Assembly (NCBI RefSeq): GCF_963675165.1
Contig: NC_087379.1
Location: 7,656,339-7,720,338, forward strand
DNA length: 64,000 nt
Origin: Halichondria panicea
Taxonomy: Eukaryota > Porifera > Demospongiae > Suberitida > Halichondriidae
Direction: 5' to 3'
In this document: positions 44,249 through 54,534 of the stretch, one piece after another
How positions within the stretch are numbered: position 1 is the first letter of the stretch
How the letters are laid out: every line of letters begins with the position of its first letter
Translations under genes and position numbers: made by a program
Notes under the pieces: model-generated
The model's database searches: none
The model's input: the letters and a program-made list of their open reading frames with translations, nothing else
What the model was told of the DNA's origin: nothing

Positions 44249-47200
44249 TGTGTGTGTATGTGTGTGTGTGTGTGTGTGTGTGTACTATGTACTCGTGTGT
44301 AACTTACTTCCTTTGCAGTATGTGCTCAGAGCATTCGTGGAAGATCAGAAAGTTTGATCCCACCAAGAAGTCGATATTTGCATTGAGCGAGGAGGCGTGT
44401 GATAGTTGTGATGATGGTGAGGAGTGTGACAGTGGTGAGCCTTGTGAGGACGATACGGACTCACTGGAGGAGGGTGGGCCTGTAGCTGCCAATACAACTA
44501 GCCAAGACCCCCAAATTACCACTCATATTAAGAAAGCAAAGAAAGTCAATCCCTCCCGAGCTATGGTGTCCACTACTCCATCAGCTGCTGGGCTGGCCAG
44601 GACATTCCTCACTTGTGGAGGGAATGCATCATCACTGTAAGTAACGGGCTAGCCTCGTTCCCAGCCCGACTTTTCTCTAAAATTGAACACTAGGTCGAAA
44701 AGAGTATTTTTCCCCTTCCAATCTATTTACAACAACAAAAAATTGGCCTGGGACCGAGGCTAGTAACAGGCTGTACTCCCCCTTGTATTCTATCTGTTCA
44801 GTAATAGGCTGTACTCCCCCCTTGTAAGTTATGATTGCCTACTGTATAGTCCTCTCATGCCCCCCCCTGTGTGTGTAGGGTTGAGAGTGCTCTGACTGAC
44901 AGGGGGTGGGTACGCTGTGAGGATAAGACCTCCACAACCTTCACTCTCAAGTGGACAGAGCTCAAAGGTCATATCGACTACAAACTCTTCAAAGAAGGGG
45001 AACAGGTTGTCAACCATTTCCCTAACATTGGCGTCCTCACTACCAAGATTGGTCTACTCGAGAGCCTAAGATCGTACTGCAAGATACACAGGTACAGAGT
45101 CTGAATTTTGTGTGGTATTGACCTTTGCCCCCTGGCCTGTAGACCCCCCATTAGGCTGGACCTGTTCTTCCCCCTCACCTATCGACTGGATGTAAAGACA
45201 GAGCTGGAGGAGTTCCTCAGCTGCTTCACTGGTGAGTCCCTTCATGTATGTCAGCACGTAATCGTTAGGACATTGAATATTGTACTGGAGTGTCCTGGTT
45301 GTCCTGATTTTTGTTGATCCAATGTCAAAAATTTTGTGATTTTCTGAAAGCTTAGAAAAATACCTTTCAAATGGTGTGTTTCAATCCAAAATTTCGTCCG
45401 GGCCCTAATTTGTCATTTTCGGCCTCGGACTATGGGCTATAATCCATGGTACGGCTAAATTGGCAAGTATTTTTATCTCTCAAATATGAACTTTGATGGT
45501 ACCATTTAAAAGATATTTTTCTAAGCTTTCAGAAAATCCTAAAATATTTGACACTGGATCCATAGAATTTAAGTTATGGCAGCTGAAAGAGATTCAACAG
45601 AGGGGGTGGGGGTGTACGTAGTTGAACATCTTTCAACAGCCATAACTTGAGTAAAGTTGATCCTATGTCAAAAATGTTTGAAAGCTTACAAAAATACCTT
45701 CATCTGAAAGGCCTCTCTCTAAGCTTTCAGAAAAAATCATTAAATTAATGTGATTGGACCAACGAAAATTGTTGAAATTATTATACAGAAGGAGAGCTGT
45801 GGATCTGTAAGCCCACTGGAGCTAACCAGGTACCTACTGTTGTACACACTCCAACTGACTTTTTTTCAGCAGCCAAACTTTATATGTGCTTAAGCCTTTG
45901 AACACTAGAGAATCCCACATGACTTGATGTTAGAGAATCCCACATGACTTGATGTTAGAGAATCCCACATGACTTGATGTTAGAGAATCCCACATGGCTT
46001 TATGTTAGAGAATCCCACAAGACTTGATGTGTTTTTGCAGTGTACGTACGTGTGCTATAATCAGTGTCCTTCCAGGGTAAGGGTATCTTCCTGGTCCGCC
46101 AGCTATCAGAGGTGATGGAGAAGCTCGAGTGGGACAAGACACACTGCAAACCAACGGCCAGACCCACCCCGAGGATAGTTCAAAGGTCAGCTCCTCATAG
46201 CCGCCACCCACTAGCTATCAGCTGACATACTAGGTAATCCATCTACAGTTATATTCAGTGGAACCATTCTCTATAACAGACACCTATTGGGGAGTATAGT
46301 TTTGGCCTTTATACAAAAGTGGCCTTTGTGAAGGGGTTGTTTTGTATACAATACTGATCATTTGGGACCTGGCCTTTATATCAGAAGTAGCCATTAAGAG
46401 TCTCCATCCATCTAGCCAGTTCCCATCTCTCAATGCAGGTATATCTCCAATCCTCTGTTGTTGGATGGGCGCAAGTTTGACATCCGTGTGTACATGCTTC
46501 TGCTGGGAGCTCGACCCTTCGTGGTGCTCTACAGAGAAGGCTACGTGAGGTTATGTTGTGAGCCCTACCAGCTGAGCTCTGAGAGTCTCTCAGTCCACCT
46601 TACTAACCAATACCAGCAGAAGAAGCTCCCTATGTATGCAGAGGTCAAGGAGGACACTGTAAGTGCGCTATTACCGTATAGCAGGTATATTTTGAGAGTA
46701 TAAACTTTCGCGGAATAAAGTTTGCGGAAAAGCAACCTTTTGCAGCATGCGTGCATGTAATATTAAATTCGTGGCTATAAAATAATGTTCGCAGTACATG
46801 CTTGATTAGCAAAAACTGCGAACATTTTATACCCTCGAAATATACCCGCTATACGGTTACTGTATTGTGTGAATATTATTTACTGACTTTGTGTGTGACT
46901 TTTAACTTTATTAGGTGTGGGATTTCGACAAGTTTCAGGACACTCTAAGCACTGAGCATGACCTGCCCGCTGATTGGGTGCAAAGTACACTCAAGGTATG
47001 TGTGTATGGTGGTTTGTTTAGTGGATGTATTACAGTTCTTATGCAGCGACGGATGATATCCATCATGACCACTTGCTATCACAGTGTGAAGCACAAGCTG
47101 AGTCCCACCAATGGACACTTTGATCTCCTCGGGTTCGACTTTATGCTAGACACAGAACTCAACGTAAGGCACACACACCATACACACCACACACACCACA

Positions 47201-47680
47201 CACACCACACACACACCGTGTACAACAGGTATGGCTGATTGAGATCAATGTGAACCCTGCCCTCCACACTAACTGTGGTACACTGGCCACCCTCTCCCCC
47301 AGCGTGGTCTCAGAGACACTAGGTGACACCACACACACACTGCTATTATCACTGACTCCCCCCCCCACACACACACACACTGCTATTATCACTGACTCCC
47401 CCCCCCCCACACACACACTGCTATTATCACTGACTCCCCCCCCCACACACACACACACTGCTATTATCACTGACTCCCCCCCACACACACACACTGCTAT
47501 TATCACTGACTCCCCCTCCCCCACACACACACACACACACACACACCACACCACACCACCCACACCACACCACACACACCCACACACACAGATATTGCTA
47601 TTGAAGTATTTGACAAGAATCGCAGGGACAAGCCGATGCTGCCTCTGACATCACTCAAACATTTTACACGCATCAACTAA
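41954..47680 (+). CDS. NlpC/P60-like domain fused to a TTLL10-type tubulin polyglycylase
   Basis: Fifteen phase-consistent exons: 41954-42058, 43090-43240, 43464-43579, 43823-43913, 43981-44170, 44319-44636, 44879-45091, 45143-45231, 45789-45829, 46076-46185, 46439-46658, 46915-46995, 47047-47163, 47229-47322 and 47592-47680, about 674 residues. Residues about 70-220 look like an NlpC/P60 cysteine peptidase: FLDCCGLVRQV (nucleophile Cys about 97), KPGDLVFVSG, and MVHVEIWLG (His about 164). After an acidic linker, residues about 320-670 are a TTL-family ATP-grasp ligase most like TTLL10, which elongates glycine chains on tubulin in cilia: FFPLTYRLD, WICKPTGANQGKGIFL, LLLDGRKFDIRVY, GFDFMLDTELNVWLIEINVNP. 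No frame break separates the two parts, and splicing is in frame throughout. The fusion could be a ligase with a built-in peptidase. Confidence 0.88.
42250..43075. repeat. Dispersed repeat blocks in TTLL10-like intron 1
   Basis: Contains two tandem copies of a roughly 190-bp unit with actcaagttatgacgac and gcgctggtactctatcg, then blocks shared with ARMC3 intron 12 and with 45310-45760 (tgatccaatgtc, gattttctgaaagcttag). Non-coding. Confidence 0.65.
43250..43470 (+). repeat. Minisatellite (about 60 bp x 4) that carries a splice acceptor
   Basis: Units read roughly tgtactgtagtcatgtgacctatgaccccccacatagcccccacacattggtg. The last unit ends ...cccacatag and that AG is the acceptor of exon 3 (43464). 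All units contain the same cacatag. Confidence 0.8.
44184..44282 (+). repeat. (TG)n microsatellite in TTLL10-like intron 5
   Basis: TG tract beginning about 13 bp after the donor, interrupted by tatg units. Sense strand is TG. Confidence 0.9.
44648..44765. mobile_element. Short inverted-repeat element (ctagcctcg...cgaggctag)
   Basis: Begins gctagcctcgttcccagcc and ends ggcctgggaccgaggctagt, giving about 18-bp imperfect inverted ends. Relatives occur at about 23180-23245 and 24445-24500 within the large transposon. Confidence 0.6.
45310..45760. repeat. Third copy of the dispersed intronic repeat
   Basis: Shares gttgatccaatgtcaaaaat, tctgaaagcttagaaaaatacc and ggcctcggactatgggctat with 42600-43075 and 9985-10590. 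It occupies TTLL10-like intron 8. Confidence 0.7.
45905..46032 (+). repeat. 25-26 bp tandem repeat, five units
   Basis: Units of tagagaatcccacatgacttgatgt with 0-2 changes, in TTLL10-like intron 9. No coding potential. Confidence 0.9.
46674..46856. mobile_element. PIF/Harbinger-type MITE (ccgtatagcgggtata family) with TTA duplication
   Basis: Ends ccgtatagcaggtatatttt and its complement aaatatacccgctatacgg, flanked by tta at 46671-46673 and 46857-46859. A 3-bp TTA target duplication fits PIF/Harbinger. Related copies or fragments: 16527-16815, 25008-25145, 56086-56255 and 62205-62395. Confidence 0.8.
47335..47591 (+). repeat. Minisatellite (cacacacactgctattatcactgactcccccc) with (CA)n
   Basis: Five units of about 34 bp in TTLL10-like intron 14, followed by (CA)n/(CCACA)n up to the acceptor CAG at 47589-47591. 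Confidence 0.9.
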
Positions 47681-48028
47681 ACTGCATAATAATTATGTTG
47701 ACACGTATATCCCTCAATCCCGGCCCTTCATCATGTTTTTAGCACCATTACATTATTTTATTACATTTTTGGAATTTTGAATGTCAACTTCTTCACGTCA
47801 CCATAAAAATATTGATACATACAAAAAAAGTCTGTCAATGGATGGGATATATAATATAATATAAACACGTACATATGAATGTAATTTAAATTAAACTAAT
47901 TACGTCAGGGAAACCAAAAAATAACAAATGAAACATAATTATACTGGTCTATAATTATATAGTTATGACTTGTACAAAATGTGCCTGATAAATTGCTGTA
48001 GCTGCTTTAATATAACGAAGTACTCGAG
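47681..48028. other. Convergent intergenic spacer
   Basis: 348 bp between the TTLL10-like and coiled-coil stop codons. Very AT-rich, with several aataaa-like words on both strands; no gene seen. Confidence 0.5.
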
Positions 48029-50160
48029 CTAAGAGTTGAGGTCGTTCCTTGAGGGGATGGGTTCAGCCTCCTGTCCCTGCAGCTCCTGTGCAAGTCGTCG
48101 AGACTGCTCCTCCTAGTGTGTGTGGTGTGTGTGTGAGGGTGTGTGGTGTGGGTGGTATGTGAGGTGTGGGTGGTGTTGTGTGTGAGGTGTGTGTGTGTGT
48201 GTGAGGTGTGTGGTGTGTGTGTGTGTGAGGTGTGGGTGGTGTTGTGTGTGAGGTGGGTGGTGTTGTGTGGTGTGTGAAGTGTGTCTCACCAACTCTCTCT
48301 TGTGAGCCAGCTCCTCCTCTAGTCTCTTCTGAATGGCTTCCTGTGCTGAGCTGCTCTGCCCCCCACCACCACCTCCCTGAGCTGTGAGGTCCTCAGTAAG
48401 TGGCAACTCATCTCTCTACAACAACAACACAAATGTATCAGTGTGAACACATACACGCACATGTACCATACACAGTCCAATATAAAGACCTCGCTCTAAT
48501 CTTAGCACCAAACTGAACAGTCTAAATTATGTGTCCTATAATTATATCTTGAATATGGCCACCGCTCTAAATGAAATGCAATCTTATTTTCATAATTTTT
48601 GTACCAATTAGAAAGAAAATTCTAATGCCCTTTATTAGACACCACACTGGACCTGACCTGCATCATGAGGGCTAGTTGTGTGTCCATCTCCACCTTCATG
48701 CGATGTTCTCTGTCCTCCTCCTCTTGAAGCAACCTGGCCATCTCAGCATCCTCATCAATCTGAGCCTTTGCCCCCATTGAGAGGTCTCTCTGGAGCATGG
48801 TGGCTAGCTCTAGGTCTAGTGATACTTTCTGTTGTGCTACAATGGCCACAGGGGGTGGTTGTGCGGTTGCTATGGGAACAATTGCAGGGGGTGGTTGTGT
48901 GGTTGCTATGGGAATGATTGCAGGGGGTAGCTGTACAGGGGGGCTTTGTAGCGGAACAGCAGCAACACTCGGAGGAATCTGGGGAGCTATAGAAATTTTG
49001 TTTGAGACAAGTTTTATTAATAATAGTTTTTTCTCACCATATTCATATGACGGTTGTGCTGGCTGTGGCTGCGTGTATGCATACTCCCTCCGCTGACCAG
49101 GAGGTGGGGGGTAGCTCTGTGGGGGGGGGTAGTATTGCCCCCCTTGTGGAGAAAATCCCTGCTGGTATTGTTGGGATGGTTGAGGATACTGAGAGTAACC
49201 TGGGGAGCGGACACTATCTAGTTCAGCTTCTCTGCGATTGAGTTTAGCCTCCCAGGCATTCAGTCGCTGTCTCTGTTCCTCTAACCACCGCTCCAGATCT
49301 CTCGCCCTGTTATCCAGCGCCATCTCCCTATATGGTATGTGATAGACAGCCTTTGAAAAATAACTGATTATCTACGATAGACCTTCTAAACACACACAAT
49401 CATTCTCTTACCTTTCAACCAGTTCAGCCTGCTTTCCCCCTGTGGGTTCGTGGGTAGGGTCAGAGTTCATAAGGTCAAACTCGCGGTGTTTGATATCCTT
49501 CTCTCTCATGTGCACGCTGTCCTCACGGAGTTGTACCTCCCTCTCCCTGTTAGCTAGAATAAACTCCTGATCACTACGCTTTTCCTCGAGGCGCTCTTCC
49601 CGCCGGCGAAGCTCCTCCTCCCTCTAGTGTGTGTGTATTGGGGAATGATAGATTATTAGTGATAATTCTACAACAAATTTAAGTAATTAGTTACTAATTA
49701 GTATAAATTAATAAAATTAATAATTATTAATAAATAACATTCTCACTCGGTTTAATGGTGTGTTGTTCATCCCCACAGGTACTGACTGTGTATGTGCTGG
49801 AGCAAAGCCTATCGATTGTGGTGGTACTCCCTTATATCCCTGTACATGGCTAGCATTGTCGCCCCATGACACTTTCCGTGATGTTGGTTGGGAGGTGCTG
49901 AGTGGGGAATTGTCTGTGTAGATGTCCTCTTCATCAGTCATGGAGTCTTGGTGTCCACCAGAGGTAGTGTGTTGCCGTGGGCGAGGGACTGGCTGTGTCT
50001 TCACTATATTGGTGGAATAAATTATGGCAGTGAGATCTAAAGTCTGATGAAAATGATTGTTTAATTTACAGCTAACTGTCTCCTCACCTTTCAATTGTGT
50101 TATTGGGATGCTGTCAGCCGTTGCTCCGCGTTGCCTGGGGGTGGGTCGGGGAGCCTCCAT
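48029..50160 (-). CDS. Coiled-coil protein with Pro/Gln-rich middle and UIM-like motif (unidentified)
   Basis: Seven minus-strand exons: 50088-50160, 49747-50003, 49412-49623, 49038-49327, 48658-48986, 48290-48415 and 48029-48112, about 456 residues. The family is not recognised. Order of regions: a disordered basic/Ser-rich N-terminus (MEAPRPTPRQRG, SRKVSWGD), a long charged coiled coil (RREERLEEKRSDQEFILANREREV to LNRREAELDSVR), a low-complexity Tyr/Pro/Gln segment (QYYPPPQSYPPPP), a Pro/Ala-rich repeat containing PPPAIVPIATAQ, then helical DAEMARLLQEEEDREH, which resembles a ubiquitin-interacting motif, and a final charged helix. It could be a ubiquitin-binding adaptor. It is head to head with the protease-like gene (183 bp). 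Confidence 0.75.
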
Positions 50161-50343
50161 TGGCGAAGAGCTTTTCAATATAGAGCTTTCAGTTTACTTT
50201 ATATTTGCTGACTGGCACATCTAGTTTTGTGTTTATGCAGGCTTCAGAGGGGAAATCCCCGTACAAGCTGTAAGGGGATTCCCCTGAGGAGGGGTGTGAA
50301 GCCAAGTCATCATGACTTGGCTGTTTATAAGCTAGCTATTAAT
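50161..50343. promoter_or_regulatory. Divergent promoter (coiled-coil gene / protease-like gene)
   Basis: 183 bp between start codons. It contains an imperfect inverted repeat (ggggaaatcccc near 50250 and ggggattcccc near 50273; aagtcatcatgactt at 50303-50317), which gives dyad symmetry around the likely transcription start sites. Confidence 0.45.
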
Positions 50344-52119
50344 ATGAGCATCATGAGTGAAGGAGAAGCTGCTGAGATAGTTGAGGAGGTCTTGAGTGAT
50401 CTGCTGACCAGGATATGTTACCCCCCACAGCCACCCTCCCTGGAAACACAGCTGACCAAGATAAGCTACCCCCCACATCCACCCCCCCTGGAGACAGAGC
50501 ACCCACTGTTGGACCTCTGCACACTCAGCAGGGAGCTCTGTGAGCTGCTCAAATCCTACTCTCTGAGGACTTCAACTAGAACCAGGGTGGAGGTCTGTCA
50601 GATAAAGACCTTGCAACAAAAAGCATCAGGTAAACGTTAAACGTCAATTCATTCTAGGTATAACCCCCCCCCCCTCCTAGGCTATTGTGGTCACTACGCT
50701 CTGTACTTCTCCCTTGCCCTACTGGGTCTGTGCTCCAGTGGTGACAAAGCCGCGGCTCAGCAAGCACTCGTACAACTCACACACAGAGAACACTTCTGGA
50801 GAAGGTTTTTGCCATACCATGTATTACTAGAATATTTTTCAGGTGAAAAACCTTCCAAATAAGCAAAAAAGTTTACCCTTTGCCATCTAACTATTGCGTT
50901 TTGGCAAGGATCGTGTGTATTTACTTAGGTTTTGCGATTTTATTGTTGCGAATTAATCAACCCTTGCAAAGTTTGCATAATTATGTTTGATACTTGCAAA
51001 ACATTCTAGTAATATGATACCATAGTACTCTTATCAACACAGGTATTGGACCAGCATTGGTCAGCTGTTGTCTCGAGTGACTGCTGACAGCTGGTGGCCC
51101 TGGACGAGGGAACACGTGTGTGCAGGGGAGATTGAGAGATCATATCTGCGATACCTCCTCCACACTGAGCTGGCAGACATTGCTCAGGGAAGGGTGTTTG
51201 TACTACAGGTGAGAATTGACATTTGATGATTAGAATTACCGTATTACTACGTACTAGAATATTTTCTGGGTGAAAAACCTTTGCGAATGAGCCAAGGATC
51301 ATGTATATTTAGGTTTTTCGATTTATTTATTGCGAATTGATCAACCCTCACAAAATTCACATAATTATGTTTGATGCTTGCAAAAAAATTCTAATAATAC
51401 GGTATAGTTTTTTCCCTCCACAGTATGCATATGGACTGCTACAAGACTCAGTGGAGCATATACGTGTCGTGCAAGATGCAGTGTCTTTATTCGTGAGAGG
51501 AGAAACGAACTATGTAGTGTTTATCCTCGGTGTAACCAATCACTGGGTCACGCTACTGGCCTATAGAAAATGCCCTGAGGGGATTGGACTGTTATACCTA
51601 GACTCTAACAACGAACCTGTACTGCTGGCCACTGAGACTGATATTGACAAACTGGTCGAAGCTCGAGAGCAGAAATACATTAAGAGGAAGGGAGTTGGTT
51701 ACGAGCCTTGGAAGAGGAACATACTTCGTCAGTCGCTGTGTGATCAACGAGACGTGGTGGCAGTGATGTCAGATTGTTTGCAAGGGACACATACATTGTC
51801 TTGTGAGTTTGTCTCCAGTCACTGGGAGAAGATGCTGTCAAACTATCGAGAGATGGTGACTACCGCTGTGAGGGACAGAGATGTGCACACTGTTGACCTG
51901 TTGTGCTGGCTAGAGTCTGGTTATTCTGTACGGGGCCTGAGAGATGCATACATGAGGCCACTGCTCTTCTTTGGAAGGGAGAGTCTAACACCACGGCTGA
52001 GAGTAGAGATGCATATTTGGGCAGAGGAGCTCTCACGGATGCAGCCAGTGGGAGGTCTGGATCATATCAACAACTTCCTTGAGCTTGTGGACGAATTGAA
52101 CTGTTTTCTAAGCACTTAA
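50344..52119 (+). CDS. Putative papain-type cysteine protease-like protein (unidentified family)
   Basis: Four exons: 50344-50629, 50681-50804, 51043-51208 and 51424-52119, about 423 residues. No family recognised. A Cys-His-Asp order typical of papain-fold enzymes can be proposed: GYCGHYALYFSLALLG (Cys about 98), TNHWVTLLAYR (His) and GLLYLDSNN (Asp). The block VVFILGVTNHWVTLL followed by LYLDSNN looks like the core strand pair of such a fold, as in Josephin- or C39-like enzymes. The C-terminal 150 residues are helical and charged. The start was set at MSIMSEGEAAE because upstream in-frame sequence has no ATG. No signal peptide, so it is probably intracellular, perhaps a deubiquitinase-like enzyme; that is inference only. 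Confidence 0.7.
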
Positions 52120-52256
52120 TTAATATCCATTACATCGTTTGTATATCACATTTTAATTCCATGTTAGCAAGAATGTACACGTACACACCATAAAAAAAAG
52201 TTTAAAAACTTAAAAAATGATTAAAATATGAGAGACCAGCTCCATAAATTAAATGA

Positions 52257-52601
52257 CTACAGTTCTCCTGGGAATAGTTTAGTGAGTGTTCCAGTGGGTA
52301 GAGGTGGTTGCTCTCCCCCGAATTCCTCGGGGAGGTCACTGGGGTCAACATGATCGTGAAGGGCCTCCACATCCCAACCATGTAGCTGAATCTGCAGGAA
52401 TGCAAAAAATGAATATCAACAATTAACCGTACGCATGATCAGTCTAATTAGCTTACTCTGTCTCGCAGCTTTTGTTTCAGGAACGGCTTTATGAGCGTGT
52501 AGACAAAGCTGAAGTACCAGGGCTGTCGAATCATGTGACAGCTCTTGAATCTCACGGGGAAAGCATCCTGCAGAGAGTTAGGTTGTGAGTGTGTGTGTGT
52601 G

Positions 52602-52677
<76 letters not shown>

Positions 52678-52689
52678 GGATTGTGTGTG

Positions 52690-52733
<44 letters not shown>

Positions 52734-53751
52734 GGGGATTGTGTGTGGAGTGTGTGTGGAGTATGTGTGGAGTGTGTGGAGTGAGGGTGTGTGTGGGGTG
52801 TGTGTGGAGTGAGGGTGTGTGTGGGTGTTATTACCTGGACCATTTCCACAAGAATAGCTTTCCTCATAACTTCAGTTCCCACTAGAGTCATGACATGACT
52901 GAAGGAGACTCCCTCCTGATCCTGTAACAGTGACAATCCATGAACCTGCAGGAAACCACAGACACAGTCAGTGCTAGTGCATCAACACACTTGGCATCAT
53001 ATTCTCAGTGTATGTGAATACAGTAGAGGAAGATAGGTCATGAACATGCCCTTATATGAATTCAAGTTTCACACATCAAAAGTATTCACACTATAGACAC
53101 CTAATATGTAGAGACAGTTAATTGCACACACACAATTAATAATCTGCTAACACACACAACTTGCTAACGCACACAATACCTGTGTTTCTTCATCTTCTAT
53201 CAGCTTGTCCATTACCAGTAGGGCTGCTTTAAGCAAGCTGCTAACAGGAATGTTGTGAATATCATATCTTCCTGGTAAAAACACTAAACACTTGGACCCA
53301 TCATTCAATGGCTGGTCCAGTACTCCAAAAAATCCAGAGTTGAGAATATGCTCTACGCTTTTGGCATTGTAGTCAGTGAGGAGGTGTGCATACTTGACCC
53401 GATACTTGTGGTAGTTTATATACAACTGAAGTGCTCTCTCCACATCAAACTTCCGAGCTCGCAGGAAACAGAGTAGAAATTTATTGTCTTTGCGTGTAAA
53501 CTTGAGGTCATCTGTTGCAGCCTCAGCTTCCGTGATTTGTCTCCCCAGCTCTTGTATGAGCTCTACCCTCTTCCCAGGGTCCTCATTCAACTCCTGCAGA
53601 CACAGGTAAAATAATAAACAAAAGCAGCCATTGAAACTGTGTATACTAACTAAACCATGCAGACAATTTATTCACTTACCCTTTTAGCTTTCTCTAGAGT
53701 GGCTCCAGATATAGTTGAGGGGTCTGTGTTGTCCATCTCTTGAGAGGCCAT
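52257..53751 (-). CDS. CRAL-TRIO lipid-binding protein (TTPA/clavesin type)
   Basis: Five minus-strand exons: 53680-53751, 53180-53593, 52835-52945, 52457-52567 and 52257-52391, about 280 residues. CRAL-TRIO (Sec14) proteins bind hydrophobic ligands such as tocopherol, retinal or phosphoinositides and move them between membranes. The N-terminal helical CRAL-TRIO-N part contains [21 protein letters not shown]. The lipid-binding domain shows [20 protein letters not shown], the strand [32 protein letters not shown] with [11 protein letters not shown], and the closing block [14 protein letters not shown]. The layout is that of the TTPA/clavesin/TTPAL group rather than yeast Sec14. Which ligand it binds cannot be read from the sequence. 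It is head to head with the caspase (165 bp). Confidence 0.92.
52585..52835 (-). repeat. (CA)n minisatellite in CRAL-TRIO intron 3
   Basis: About 250 bp of GT-rich sequence on the plus strand (CA on the sense strand) with gtgtggagtg and gtgagggg spacer units, ending 20 bp before the acceptor. Confidence 0.9.
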
Positions 53752-53916
53752 GGTGGCAGTGGTTATATAAAGGTCAAGACAGTGGCTCGTGGTTGATCTT
53801 CTATCTCTATCACTGCTGCCTAGCCTGTTATTAAATACAATACTTACAAGCCCCGCCCCCCTTTTCTGCTGAGCTAAGCTGAAGATTTCCGGTCAACAAG
53901 TTCAAGAGGTTGTAAG
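53752..53916. promoter_or_regulatory. Divergent promoter (CRAL-TRIO / caspase) with GC box
   Basis: 165 bp between start codons. A GC box (gccccgcccccc, 53850-53861) is the only strong motif seen. Confidence 0.45.
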
Positions 53917-54486
53917 ATGTCTTTGACTGAGCGCGAGAAGACTGCAGAGAAGGCTCTGAGGAGGCTAACTCCCTCCCTCATGAAGGGCCTCAGCCCGGAT
54001 ATACGCCATGAGCTGTACGGGAGAGACATGCTGACTTGGAATGAAAAGGAAAGGATAGGTGAGAACTTTAGCTCAACAAAGTTGGCTTTATTCTTTTCCC
54101 ATGGCCCAGTTCACACCAAAATCACAGAAACACTGACATAGCTATAGTGCAAGCAATGTCTCCACATGTACACAATGACATAAACGTACAATCATACAGC
54201 GTGTGTACAGCACACACACACTTCATTGATATACTAGCTATTAAATAACGAGCAGTTTTGTTTGCACATTGTGTTATCACCATAATCTCACACCCCCTCC
54301 CCAGAAACTTCGGCAAAGAAGGGCACTAACTCTGATGCTGTGGAGGAGGTGTTGACTGCCCTGAAGCGACGTGGACCTGATGGTCTCGATGCTCTAATAG
54401 CTAGTCTCAAGGCAGATGGTGATGTGCATCAAAGCCTCATCGTTAAGATACGCGCTGGTAAGCACTGTAGGTAAATCTTGGTGTGT

Positions 54487-54534
<48 letters not shown>

